The position numbers and the translations under genes were made by a program. Below the pieces are notes generated by a model. The model did not search any database. It had not been told where the DNA came from and saw only the letters and a list, made by a program, of their open reading frames with translations. A DNA stretch of 61,711 nt, taken from Nocardia cyriacigeorgica (GTDB lineage Bacteria > Actinomycetota > Actinomycetes > Mycobacteriales > Mycobacteriaceae). The DNA is taken from assembly GCF_005863245.1 (NCBI RefSeq), contig NZ_VBUT01000017.1:1-61711 (forward strand), written 5' to 3'. The stretch's first letter is position 1. Every line of letters starts with the position of its first letter. Of the stretch, positions 9,625-18,354 are shown piece by piece.

Positions 9625-9653
9625 GTCGGCGTGTCACGCCACGACACGCCGAC
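9625..9653. promoter_or_regulatory. Perfect 11-bp inverted repeat
   Basis: GTCGGCGTGTC and GACACGCCGAC are perfect inverted repeats around a 7-base loop. It could be a transcription terminator for the lipoprotein gene ending at 9858 on the minus strand, or a protein-binding site. No T-run is obvious. Confidence 0.4.
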
Positions 9654-9857
9654 GGATCTGAAGCGTCAGTAACTGAGTAGCAAATCAATGGCGCAGGCTA
9701 CGACTGCTCATCGAAGAGCTGTAGGGCGGGCCGAACGCAACGCGGCAATCGAGGGAGGGTCCAAGTCTGGATACCGGTTCGCCACCCTCAACGGCCGCAG
9801 TCGAAAGCAAGGCTCACGGTCGGTCTGGCTCCGGCTCGGCTTACTGTGGAGTGCGCC

Positions 9858-10892
9858 TCACCTTGTCTTGCGGGGTACGACAACGCGGGCTTGTTGGTTG
9901 TGGCAGTAGATCATGACGTCCTCGGCGGTGTCGCCGTCGTTGTTGTATGCGCATACCCACGGCAGGATGGCCGCGGGTCCTTCAGCGGTGAAGGTCTGAA
10001 CGATGTCAAGTGCGGAGTCGCAATCCACGGGCCCTGAATGGGTCTGGACGGTCCTGGGCGCGTGCCCCAACGGCGAGCTCACCTCTCCACATACCTCTCC
10101 GAAACCGAAGACGCTTGTGCCTGGGCACAGGTGCTCGATGGCGAGCCAATTGAAGTCCCGGTAGTTTTTCAGGCCGTCGGCGATCTGTTGGGGGTCCTCT
10201 GCACGAAGCACCTGGAGAGCTTCTTCGAAGCTTTGGCGGATCTGCCGGGCGGCGTCGGTTTCCTCTGGATCGGATGTCCAGCCGTCGAGCACGGCCTCGA
10301 TCTTTTTGATCTCGCCAGCAACATAGGCTTGCGGGTCTGCCTGGGACGCGGTGGCCTGCTCGTCTATCTCTTCGAGGTAGGCGTCGGCGGTCTGGTCGCC
10401 GACCCCACCACAGACGGTGCGGCCGCTGGCGCGCAGCAGGTGCGGTGTGCGGGTGATCTGGTCGCGATCGCCCCACATCGGGCCAAGTCGCGTAAGGACG
10501 GAAGTGTCGTATTCACAGACCGCGGCGGCGAACCGGGCGTCGCCGCCCTCCGGCACTGCGGAGTAAAGGCTCTTGACGAGCTTGGCGCGGATGCCTGCTG
10601 GCGAGGTATCGATAGATCCCGAGGGGCCGGTCATTGATTCGAACGCGTTGGCCGCTGCTCTCGCTTGTTCTTCGGCGCTGGTGCGTTTCCCTGTTGTCGG
10701 ATCGGTGAATGTCGCTGACATCATCGCGTCGGCTAGTTCGTCGAGTGTCGAGTTCGGGCCACGTGCGTCGACGCAGCCAGGGTCGGCGCCGATGCCTAAC
10801 CCGTCACGCATGAGGTCCGGTCCGGAGCATGACACAATCAGGGCAACAATCAGAGGCGCAACGCAGCATATGGCTACCACTCGGATGTACAC
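9858..10892 (-). CDS. Predicted lipoprotein of unknown function
   Basis: The product is about 344 residues from a GTG start. A hydrophobic leader (VVAICCVAPLIVALIVSC) ends in a lipobox-like IVSC. The export region has only one Arg. The mature part is acidic, rich in Ala/Asp/Glu, and has several spaced cysteines (GCVDA, VCEYD, VCGGVG, HLCPG, EVCGE, DCDSA, WVCAY, IYCHN) that could form disulfides outside the membrane. I recognise no family. The reading frame continues upstream, but that part is Arg/Pro-rich and antisense to another gene, so I begin at the leader. No clear Shine-Dalgarno is visible, so the start is uncertain. The gene is divergent from the small secreted protein at 10980. Confidence 0.7.
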   Translation of the reverse strand: MYIRVVAICCVAPLIVALIVSCSGPDLMRDGLGIGADPGCVDARGPNSTLDELADAMMSATFTDPTTGKRTSAEEQARAAANAFESMTGPSGSIDTSPAGIRAKLVKSLYSAVPEGGDARFAAAVCEYDTSVLTRLGPMWGDRDQITRTPHLLRASGRTVCGGVGDQTADAYLEEIDEQATASQADPQAYVAGEIKKIEAVLDGWTSDPEETDAARQIRQSFEEALQVLRAEDPQQIADGLKNYRDFNWLAIEHLCPGTSVFGFGEVCGEVSSPLGHAPRTVQTHSGPVDCDSALDIVQTFTAEGPAAILPWVCAYNNDGDTAEDVMIYCHNQQARVVVPRKTR

Positions 10893-10979
10893 ACCGGAAG
10901 TGTCGGATGTCGTGGTGTGCGGTGTCTGTCCGGTAATCGACGGATACGCCAGCGACCGCTGACCCGTAAACGATGAGGA

Positions 10980-11396
10980 ATGCGCAAAACAACCCAGATT
11001 CTCACGAGCGCCGTAGGTGTCGTGGCCGTCTCGATGCTGACGGCGCCGACCGCGGCCGCCGCGGTTCCGCTGCACACCGAAACCGGCACCAACAGTTTGA
11101 AGTTCACTTTTGTCAACAACGACAACGACATCACGACCTGTGAGGCATACGCGGCTGGCCCGGTGTCGTTCCGCACGCCCGCGACACGAGTTCCTGCGCG
11201 CAGCGCCGCATCGGTGGGGTTCGTGGACGTGCCGGCAGGCAACTACGTGATCAACTGGGCTTGCCGGGGATTCGAGCAGGGCAAGCGAACGGTGACTGTG
11301 AGCGGTGCGCCGTTGACCGGGGTAACCCCACAGCGGGGAGCAGTCCCGTCTGCTCCGGGCAGGGGCGTGGGGACCGGCTCGGCCGGGTCGTCCTGA
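10980..11396 (+). CDS. Small secreted protein of unknown function
   Basis: The product is 138 residues with a clear signal peptide: MRKTTQ, then a hydrophobic core, then PTAAAA. The mature domain is ~85 residues with two Cys (TTCEAY and WACRGF), which probably form a disulfide. A Gly/Ser/Pro-rich tail follows. The fold looks beta-rich. No family is recognised. GAGGA lies immediately before the ATG, so translation initiation may be weak. The gene is divergent from the lipoprotein gene at 10892, with only ~90 bp between them, so a shared regulatory region is likely. Confidence 0.72.
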   Translation: MRKTTQILTSAVGVVAVSMLTAPTAAAAVPLHTETGTNSLKFTFVNNDNDITTCEAYAAGPVSFRTPATRVPARSAASVGFVDVPAGNYVINWACRGFEQGKRTVTVSGAPLTGVTPQRGAVPSAPGRGVGTGSAGSS

Positions 11397-12096
11397 TCGG
11401 GGTTTCCGGCCGACTACGGTGTGTCGGTTCGGACGATGTCGACCTCGACCATCGCCGAGCCGGTGATGATTGCCGCGATTCGGGCAGGGATCGATCGGAT
11501 CGCGGTCACCGTGATGTGAGGTGCCTAGCGTTGGCCGCGGAGGTGCTCTTGACCGGGCACGCGGCGGGACAATTGGTGCGGATGCACAGTCCGCTGCTGG
11601 GTCGTTGGACCTATGTCTCCACCCACGGCGCCGAGCAGCGGTCGAGGGCGCTCTCAACGGTGACAAGACGCGGCTGTGTGGAAGGTCGGCGACCCTAAGA
11701 GGTGTTTATCTGGCATTCGTGGGGTCGACAAGGATTCGCCTCCGCGTGGCGGCGGCAGTCTCGGCCGAGACGAGGAGGCTGTGCGCATCGGACGTCATGA
11801 TCAAGCGCGCGGCCCGCAGACACTCGTGACGCACCGCGCCGCGGTCGGGATCGTCCGCGAGCAAAAGGCGAGGTAGGCCGCCTGACCCGCGCTGCGCCCG
11901 TCGAGCAGCAGCCGATGTTCGGCCACTTGGTCGGCGCTACGCATTGTGGCGATCTGGTCGAACCATGCGAATGACGATGGAAATGAGGGAGCGAAGGTAA
12001 CCACGTCCCGGACACGAATCAGAAACGAATTTTCGCAAGCGTGCTCAGATCGCCGTCGTTGGCATCACTCTGTAGGCCGAGCCCAGCAGGAGAAGG
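11397..12096. other. 700-bp region with no convincing gene
   Basis: Short coding-like stretches occur, for example MSTSTIAEPVMIAAIRAG around 11435-11520. They are interrupted and match nothing I recognise. This may be degraded coding DNA. Confidence 0.4.
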
Positions 12097-12756
12097 ATGC
12101 TGTACATCGCGACGTTCGAAGCGGCCGAGCAGGCAGCCGCGGTGAAAATGCGTGCGCTCGGCTTCCATGATGCTCGGGTTACGAATAGAGGCCCGGACGG
12201 CGGTATCGATGTGATCGCGTCGGGAGCCGTTGCTCAGGTGAAATGGCACATCAATCCCGTTGGTCGTCCCGACGTTCAGCGCCTATATGGCGCGCGAGGC
12301 AACAGGCACGACCTGGGGATGCTCTTCTTTGCCGCGATCAAGTACACGGCAGGCGCCATCGCCTACGCAGACGAGGTTGGGATCGCTCTATTCGTAATGC
12401 GGTACGACGGTGAGTTGTTTGCTCAGAACGGGGCTGCGCGCCAACTCATTAAGGCCGCACCGCGCCAGCAACCCCTCAGCTTGACCGGCATTCGGCGATT
12501 CGAGCGGCCGCAGGTGCCGGCACCGCCCGCACACGCGCCCGAGCAACATCCTGACGCCCGAAATGCAATCCACAAATACCCAATCGCCGTCATGGTCGGC
12601 GTCGTCTTCTTCACGTTGCTCGGCATCATCGCGAGCGTGTATGAAGGTGACATCACGGCCGCGGTCATTGTGGCAGGACTGCTCGCCGTGGGGATCGCGG
12701 TGCTGGCACGGCGCTTATACGTCGATCAGTCGAATCGTGGGTACCGCCGACACTAG
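12097..12756 (+). CDS. Mrr-like PD-(D/E)XK nuclease with two C-terminal membrane helices
   Basis: The product is 219 residues. The N-terminal ~115 residues resemble the Mrr_cat nuclease domain: ARVTNRGPDGGIDVIA, then VAQVKW, giving the catalytic D...QxK pattern, then a GARGNRH...FFAA segment. A Pro/Ala linker follows. The C-terminus has two hydrophobic helices (about 165-185 and 190-210) and a basic tail. Family knowledge: Mrr-type enzymes cut modified DNA. Membrane anchoring of such a domain is unusual. The start has AGGAGAAGG just upstream. Its first residues align with those of the paralogue on the opposite strand at 12933-13985. A role in defence is inferred from the neighbouring restriction genes. 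Confidence 0.82.
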   Translation: MLYIATFEAAEQAAAVKMRALGFHDARVTNRGPDGGIDVIASGAVAQVKWHINPVGRPDVQRLYGARGNRHDLGMLFFAAIKYTAGAIAYADEVGIALFVMRYDGELFAQNGAARQLIKAAPRQQPLSLTGIRRFERPQVPAPPAHAPEQHPDARNAIHKYPIAVMVGVVFFTLLGIIASVYEGDITAAVIVAGLLAVGIAVLARRLYVDQSNRGYRRH

Positions 12757-12932
12757 CCAAGGGGTTTCGCTGCCGAGGTCGCACTGGGAACAGTCGCCTC
12801 AGTACGGATGTTCAGGGCTGTCTTCTGGTCGTGCTTGTCGCGCGGTAGTGGTGCACATGTCGGCGAGCCCAAACGCGTGAAAGCAGCTTCTGCCCGTTCG
12901 GCGCTGAGATGACGAGTGGGCGGCCCAGTGTT

Positions 12933-13985
12933 CTACTCGCGCAGCCGAACGATCAACGCGAAGCTGCCGCCCCCGCTGACAACCGCCACGAGAAGCGACA
13001 GAACAGTGATCCATGTGCGGGCCGCCTCCTCGGCGTTCAGTGCAGTTACCGCGAGGACCAGGAACCCCACCGCCAGGAGTCCCAGGCCCAAGGAACCGGC
13101 AATCGCCAGCTCTCTCGTCCAGCCCGACAAAGCTCGCTTCGGCGCTCCGGACGTTCCCGGTGGCGGTGGCGGGAAGCCCGCGTCGACGGTCACCGGTCTG
13201 GGGTGTCGGTTCGGCGACGAAGCGCTGATCCGGTTCAGGGTCTGGATCTGCTCTCGGTAGTCCTTCCTTCGTTGTTTCGCTGAAGAGTTCGAGAGCTGCG
13301 GCTCGGTCGTGCGACTCGCGGCCTTCGACTCGAGTCGTTGTGCCACTTGGCTCAGTCGGGCCTTTGCGTGCGACGTCCACGGGTCGGGCTGCTGAGGGGC
13401 CTTCTTGGAAAGGTCTACGCGCTGGCTGCGGGACCGTCCTGTTTCGCGTGTCTTGGTATGGGCATCGAGACGTTGCGCGACCTCGGCTAACCGTGCTTGC
13501 GCGCGCAGCATCCAGGCATCAGGGTGTTTCGGCCCTGCCGTGGCGGTTGCGGTAGTGACGGCAGGGGTATGGGTCGCTACGGCCCTGGACCTTGCTTTCC
13601 CGCCCGGACGCGGGCGGTTCCGGGCTTTTGCAACAATCCTCTGAGCTGAACGATTGATAGGGTCGAGCTCTCCGGTCGGGGAATATTCGAAGAGTGCGAT
13701 GTCGACTTCGTTTGCGTATTCGATTGCTGGGCCGCTGTACTTCGATGCCGCAAAGAACAGCATGGCCAGGTGATGTCGGCTGCCCCGAGCGCCATACAGC
13801 CGATGTAGTTCGGGTCGGCTGACTTGGGCGCCGCGCCACTTGACCTGTGCCACGGCCGTCGACGATAGGACGTCAATGCCTCCGTCAGGGCCGGGCGGTG
13901 TTACTCGTGCGTCGGTGTAACCGAGTGCACGCATCTGCTGCGCAGCGTTCTGCTCCGCCTGAGCGAATGTCTTTATGTACTGCAC
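12933..13985 (-). CDS. Second Mrr-like nuclease with central repeats and membrane tail
   Basis: The product is 350 residues. The N-terminal ~110 residues match the protein at 12097-12756 almost motif for motif (GPDGGIDVLSS, AVAQVKWRG, RLYGARGSRH). The centre holds two copies of a ~45-residue segment, recognisable as PDAW...AQARLAEVAQRLD and PDPW...AKARLSQVAQRLE, probably helical. A proline run follows, then two C-terminal hydrophobic helices. I start at the GTG at 13985 because AGGAGG lies four bases upstream and its product aligns with the paralogue's N-terminus. It is convergent with that paralogue and divergent from hsdM. A defence function is inferred. Confidence 0.82.
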   Translation of the reverse strand: MQYIKTFAQAEQNAAQQMRALGYTDARVTPPGPDGGIDVLSSTAVAQVKWRGAQVSRPELHRLYGARGSRHHLAMLFFAASKYSGPAIEYANEVDIALFEYSPTGELDPINRSAQRIVAKARNRPRPGGKARSRAVATHTPAVTTATATAGPKHPDAWMLRAQARLAEVAQRLDAHTKTRETGRSRSQRVDLSKKAPQQPDPWTSHAKARLSQVAQRLESKAASRTTEPQLSNSSAKQRRKDYREQIQTLNRISASSPNRHPRPVTVDAGFPPPPPGTSGAPKRALSGWTRELAIAGSLGLGLLAVGFLVLAVTALNAEEAARTWITVLSLLVAVVSGGGSFALIVRLRE

Positions 13986-14566
13986 TGAGCCTCCTGAACG
14001 CACACGAATCCTACTTGCGCGCACCGACTAGCTCGTCGGGCCGGTCGCCGCATCACTGCCGATGCTGGCGGGGCACAGCGCCACGTGTCGCGCCACTGGT
14101 TCAGCCGAAGCATAAGGACTGATCACCGCTAGGCATCAGTCGACAATCATGGGCCCGTGCCGGGTCGCGACCCGGCTGACAGGGTTCGACCCGAGGTGTG
14201 TGAGCACAGACGCGGCTGACCGGCACGCAGCTGGCGGCTCGCGCGCCATGCAGGTAGTTCGCGTGTGGGTTGGATAGCCGCGGTCGCGGTCCAGGGGTGA
14301 TGCCGTCATCGGACTGGGGTATTCCGATGGCAGCCGTGCGGCGGCGAATACTCGGAAAGTGCCCGAGGAGATCCCCGCACCCCGTTGATGGTCTGCATCG
14401 GACGGGTGCGGATCGAGCGAGCTAAGCGATGGCGACCGGCAGATTCAGGATCAACCCGCCACGGTCGTCGAGCGATGCTGACGGGTCGGCGTACAGATGT
14501 GTCGGTGGGGTGGGCTATACAGTTCTGTTGGTCGTCGTCGAGCAGAACAGGCAGGTTTCGGTATCC
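13986..14566. other. Divergent intergenic region between the Mrr-like gene and hsdM
   Basis: This 580-bp region has no convincing gene. It contains an 18-bp perfect palindrome (14159-14176) and a TATACA -10-like box at 14516-14521, 46 bases before the hsdM start. Confidence 0.5.
14159..14176. promoter_or_regulatory. 18-bp perfect palindrome upstream of the restriction operon
   Basis: GCCGGGTCGCGACCCGGC is a perfect palindrome in the divergent region. Such a site could bind a dimeric regulator of the restriction genes. No regulator gene sits alongside, so the function is open. Confidence 0.4.
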
Positions 14567-16099
14567 GTGATCACCGGTGAGATCAAGAACAAGGTCGACG
14601 CAGTCTGGGACGCGTTCTGGACGGGTGGCATCTCTAATCCGCTCGAGGTGATGGAGCAGATCACGTACCTGCTGTTCATCCGTCGACTTGACGACGAGCA
14701 GACCCGCGCACTGGAGCGGGCGAACCTGCTGGAGCAGCCGCTCGAGGGCAACCCGTTCCCGGAAGGGAACGATCCAGAGGGCCGGCCGTATAACGACCTG
14801 CGATGGTCGGTGTTCCGGGACCGGCATGCCGAGGAGATGTTCGACATCGTCGCCAACCGGGTGTTCCCCTTCATCAAGGAGATGCGCGGCGAGGATTCCA
14901 CCTACGCGCATTTCATGAAGGATGCCCGGCTGACCATCCCGAATCCTGGCATGTTGCAGCGGGTGGTGGATCGCCTGGACAAGGTGCCGATGGAGAACCG
15001 TGACACCAAGGGCGACATCTACGAGTACCTGCTGGCGAAGATCGCCTCCGCCGGCCAGAACGGCCAGTTCCGCACGCCGCGGCACATCATCGAGCTGATG
15101 GTGCACATGACGGCCCCGGAACCGGGGGATACCGTCGTCGATCCGGCGTCCGGGACGTGTGGATTCCTGGTGGGTGTCGCCGAGTACATGCGCGCGAATC
15201 ACGCGGACGCGATCAACTCGGGCGCGGGTAAGCACCACTACCACCACAAGATGTTCCACGGCTTCGACTTCGACAACACGATGCTGCGCATCGGATCGAT
15301 GAACATGCTGCTGCACGGCATCGAACAGCCCGACATCCGCTACCGCGATTCCCTCGCCGAAGCGAACACCGGTGACGCCGAAGCGTATTCGCTGATCCTC
15401 GCGAACCCGCCGTTCGCCGGCTCATTGGACTACGAGAACACCGCGAAGGATCTGCAACAGATTGCGAAGACGAAGAAAACCGAGCTGCTGTTCCTGGCGC
15501 TGTTCTTGCGTCTGCTCAAGCCCGGTGGACGAGCGGCGGTGATTGTGCCGGACGGTGTACTGTTTGGGTCGTCCAAGGCGCACAAGGAGCTTCGGCGGAT
15601 CCTGGTGGAGGAGCAGAAGCTCGATGCGGTAGTGAAGCTGCCGTCGGGTGTGTTCAAGCCGTACGCGGGTGTATCGACGGCCATCCTGTTCTTCACCAAA
15701 ACTAACTCGGGTGGAACCGACAACGTGTGGTTCTACGACGTGCGGGCGGACGGCCTGTCTCTGGACGACAAGCGTAACCCGCTGCTGGACGAGGGCAAGC
15801 TCGGTGCCCTCGCTGAGCTGTCCGACGACGAGCACTTGAAGAACAACCTGCCAGATGTGCTGCGGCGCTGGGCTGAACGCGACGGCTCAGAGATGGCGCG
15901 GGCTCGGACGGAGCAGAGCTTCTGTGTGCCGAAGGACAACATTGCCGCGCAGGAGTATGACCTGTCTCTTAACCGATACAAGGAGATCATTCACGAGGAG
16001 GTCGAGCACAGGCCGCCGAATGAGATTCTCGATGAGCTGGATCGTCTCGAAAAGGAGATCGCTGACGGTATGGCGGAACTGCGGGAGATGATTGCGTGA
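14567..16099 (+). CDS. hsdM: Type I restriction-modification DNA methyltransferase subunit
   Basis: The product is about 510 residues. The HsdM N-terminal helical domain begins ITGEIKNKVDAVWDAFW. The N6-adenine methyltransferase domain has SAM motif I (DPASGTCGFLVG, near residue 190) and catalytic motif IV NPPF (near 280). A C-terminal helical tail follows. It methylates adenine at the site chosen by HsdS. I chose GTG 14567 because it gives the canonical HsdM N-terminus. Readings from 14429 add an atypical leader. The stop overlaps the hsdS start (ATG at 16096), so the two are translationally coupled. Confidence 0.95.
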   Translation: MITGEIKNKVDAVWDAFWTGGISNPLEVMEQITYLLFIRRLDDEQTRALERANLLEQPLEGNPFPEGNDPEGRPYNDLRWSVFRDRHAEEMFDIVANRVFPFIKEMRGEDSTYAHFMKDARLTIPNPGMLQRVVDRLDKVPMENRDTKGDIYEYLLAKIASAGQNGQFRTPRHIIELMVHMTAPEPGDTVVDPASGTCGFLVGVAEYMRANHADAINSGAGKHHYHHKMFHGFDFDNTMLRIGSMNMLLHGIEQPDIRYRDSLAEANTGDAEAYSLILANPPFAGSLDYENTAKDLQQIAKTKKTELLFLALFLRLLKPGGRAAVIVPDGVLFGSSKAHKELRRILVEEQKLDAVVKLPSGVFKPYAGVSTAILFFTKTNSGGTDNVWFYDVRADGLSLDDKRNPLLDEGKLGALAELSDDEHLKNNLPDVLRRWAERDGSEMARARTEQSFCVPKDNIAAQEYDLSLNRYKEIIHEEVEHRPPNEILDELDRLEKEIADGMAELREMIA

Positions 16100-17232
16100 A
16101 GTTCGCGTTACTGTCCGATGTCTGCGAAATAGTGATGGGGCAGGCTCCTCCCGGCGAGTCATACAACTCAGAGGGTATCGGATATCCGTTGGTCGCTGGA
16201 GCTGGTGACTTCGGTCCGGTCTATCCGAAGCCGAAGAAGTTCACCACCAATCCGACCAGACTGAGCGCACCGGGCGATATCATTCTCGGAATTCGGGCCA
16301 CCATCGGTGTGAAGACACTCGCCGATCAGGTCTATTGCCTTGGCCGCGGTGTTGCTGGTCTCCGCGTTGGCGATGGCTTGGATGGTCGCTTCCTTTGGAA
16401 CTGGTTAACCTTCGCCGCACCAAAGCTTGCCGCGAAAGGTAAGGGTGCAACCTTCTTGCAGGTTAACCGCGCTGACATCGGTGAGATGCGCATCCCGTTG
16501 CCTTCACTGGATGAGCAGCGGCGGATTGCGGCGATCCTCGACCATGCCGACGCCCTCCGCGCCAAGCGCCGCGAAACCCTCGCCCGCCTCGACGAGCTGA
16601 CGCAGTCGATCTTCATCGACATGTTCGGTGATCCGGCGGCGAACCCACGTGGATTCAAACGAATTGTGCTCGGAGACGTCATCGAGTTTGCAAAAGATGG
16701 ACCGCATGTCAGCCCGACCTATGCGGAGTCGGGAGTCCCCTTCCTTTCTTCAAGGCATGTGCGGCCAGGTGTAATCTCGTGGAACGATCTCAAATATCTC
16801 ACCGCGGAGGACGCAGAAGCGCAATGGAAGAAGATAAAGCCAAGGCGCGGAGACATTCTCTATACCAAGGGCGGCACTACTGGATACGCTGCTGAAGTCC
16901 GGACTGACATGGATTTCGCTGTGTGGGTGCATATCGCATTACTCAGGCCAATCGCTGATGTCGTCAATCCAAGCTGGCTTGAGGCGATGCTTAACACTGC
17001 CTACTGTTATCGGCAGTCGCAGGAGCTGACGCATGGGATCGCGAATCGTGATCTTGGATTGAAGCGGATGGTGAAGATCGCAATGTACCTTCCGGACCTC
17101 CGCCTGCAGGAGCGATTCGCTAGTTACGTAGCGATATTGGGCTCGGTGGCTGAATGCCACCGAAATGCCCTCGCCGAACTCGACGCACTCTTCGCCTCCC
17201 TCCAATCCCGCGCCTATCGAGGCGAGCTGTGA
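16096..17232 (+). CDS. hsdS: Type I restriction-modification specificity subunit
   Basis: The product is 378 residues with two target-recognition halves. The first starts KFALLSDVCEIVMGQAPPG. The central conserved helix is DEQRRIAAILDHADALRAKRRETLARLDELTQSIFIDMFGD. The second half (GDVIEFAKDGPHVSPTY) ends in a C-terminal helix (NALAELDALFASLQSRAYRG). This is the standard bipartite HsdS layout and should read a split target. It overlaps hsdM by 4 bases upstream and the mrr start (GTGA) downstream. Confidence 0.95.
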   Translation: MKFALLSDVCEIVMGQAPPGESYNSEGIGYPLVAGAGDFGPVYPKPKKFTTNPTRLSAPGDIILGIRATIGVKTLADQVYCLGRGVAGLRVGDGLDGRFLWNWLTFAAPKLAAKGKGATFLQVNRADIGEMRIPLPSLDEQRRIAAILDHADALRAKRRETLARLDELTQSIFIDMFGDPAANPRGFKRIVLGDVIEFAKDGPHVSPTYAESGVPFLSSRHVRPGVISWNDLKYLTAEDAEAQWKKIKPRRGDILYTKGGTTGYAAEVRTDMDFAVWVHIALLRPIADVVNPSWLEAMLNTAYCYRQSQELTHGIANRDLGLKRMVKIAMYLPDLRLQERFASYVAILGSVAECHRNALAELDALFASLQSRAYRGEL

Positions 17233-18155
17233 CCACCCCGGTTTCAGCTATGCCGGTATGGTCCGGCTTCCTGACCCCGGTGCTGGAAGTGCTTACCGAC
17301 GGCCGGGTCTGGCGCAAGCGTGACCTGCACACAGCGGTGGAGGACCACCTCGGGCTGACAGCCGAACAGCGGGCTGAGGTGTTGCCGTCGGGTCAGCGGC
17401 GGGCGGACAACCGGATCGGGTGGGCGCTGAGTGGGCTGTACCGAGCGAAACTGGTGGATAAGCCCGACCGGGCGACGTTCGTCATTACCGACTCGGGGCG
17501 TGCGCTGCTCGAGGCCCATCCGGGTGGGATCACCGAGAAGATCCTGAAAGCGCTTCCGGAGTACCGGGACTACACTCCGCTGCGTTCGGGCTCGTCGACC
17601 GTCGCTCCAGCGACCGGCACCGAAAACACCGATGAAGGCGTCGATCCCCTCGAGCAGATCGAGCACGGCGTCGAACGCTTGCATGCCGAGGTCGCGACGG
17701 ATCTGCTGGCGCGCCTGCGCGGTCAGGATCCGACGTTTCTGGAACAGTCGGTGCTCGACGTGCTGGTCGCCATGGGCTACGGAGGAACTGAGGGTCGTGC
17801 TGCTCGGATCGGTGGCTCCGGCGATGGGGGAGTGGACGGTGTCATCGATCAGGATCCGCTCGGTCTCGAGCGCATCTACGTGCAGGCCAAGCGTTACGCG
17901 GCGGAGAACACCGTCGGCCGACCGGAGATCCAGGCGTTCGTCGGTGCATTGCATGGTGTCGGTGCAGCCCGTGGCGTCTTTATCACCACGAGCGCGTTCA
18001 CGTCAGGTGCCCGCGAGTACGCGGAGAGCATCGGCACCCGCGTGATCCTCATCGACGGTAGGCGCCTCGCCGAACTCATGATCCGTTACGGAGTCGCCGT
18101 CCAGACGCGACAGAACTTCACCGTCGTGGAGGTCGACGAAGACTACTTCGAGTGA
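17229..18155 (+). CDS. mrr: Mrr-family restriction endonuclease, coupled to hsdS
   Basis: The product is 308 residues. The Mrr_N winged-helix domain covers about residues 1-100 (WSGFLTPVLEVLTDGRVWRKRDL...). The catalytic Mrr_cat domain covers about 155-285, with GSGDGGVDGVI and VQAKRY giving the D...QxK active site. Mrr enzymes cleave methylated or otherwise modified DNA. GTG 17229 overlaps the hsdS stop as GTGA, so I chose it over an earlier ATG inside hsdS. Its place inside the hsd operon, between hsdS and hsdR, is notable: it could act with or complement the type I system. Confidence 0.9.
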   Translation: MTTPVSAMPVWSGFLTPVLEVLTDGRVWRKRDLHTAVEDHLGLTAEQRAEVLPSGQRRADNRIGWALSGLYRAKLVDKPDRATFVITDSGRALLEAHPGGITEKILKALPEYRDYTPLRSGSSTVAPATGTENTDEGVDPLEQIEHGVERLHAEVATDLLARLRGQDPTFLEQSVLDVLVAMGYGGTEGRAARIGGSGDGGVDGVIDQDPLGLERIYVQAKRYAAENTVGRPEIQAFVGALHGVGAARGVFITTSAFTSGAREYAESIGTRVILIDGRRLAELMIRYGVAVQTRQNFTVVEVDEDYFE

Positions 18156-18284
18156 CTACGCGGCAGGCTTTCTCCAACACCTGCCGTCCGAAGGACCTCC
18201 CTGCGCGGCGCGATATGGGCAAACTCGTCGTGGATGCCGCCGCCGGAGCGGGAAGCTCGGTGTCGGAGCTTGCCGATGACGCGA

Positions 18285-18326
18285 CCGCCCTTCCGTCAGG
18301 CGCAAGGAACCCGGACGGAAGGGCGG
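18285..18326. terminator. Bidirectional terminator between mrr and the ltp-like gene
   Basis: CCGCCCTTCCGTC and GACGGAAGGGCGG form a perfect 13-bp stem with a 16-base loop, between two convergent genes. A second hairpin, CTCGTACG/CGTACGAG, follows at 18327-18350. Confidence 0.6.
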
Positions 18327-18354
18327 CTCGTACGACTATCGCCGTACGAGCGCG

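Larger units (their letters stand above)
8119..9857. other. Gene-poor 1.7-kb region downstream of the element's left end
   Basis: No reading frame here looks like a real gene on either strand; the available frames are Arg/Ser-rich and unlike known families. It contains two strong hairpins, listed separately at 9208-9240 and 9625-9653. It may be decayed coding sequence or regulatory DNA of the element. I could not identify a remnant with confidence. Confidence 0.5.

Noticed and set aside
9858..11666. 602-codon minus-strand frame as one protein
   Set aside because: The first ~258 codons are Arg/Pro-rich, antisense to a better secreted-protein gene, and precede a clear lipoprotein leader. Only the part from 10892 down is accepted.
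11801..12004. 67-codon minus-strand frame before the first Mrr-like gene
   Set aside because: Plausible composition but no ribosome site, no family match, and an interrupted neighbourhood; not enough to call.
14429..14566. N-terminal extension of hsdM
   Set aside because: The canonical HsdM N-terminus begins at the GTG at 14567. The extension has no family similarity.
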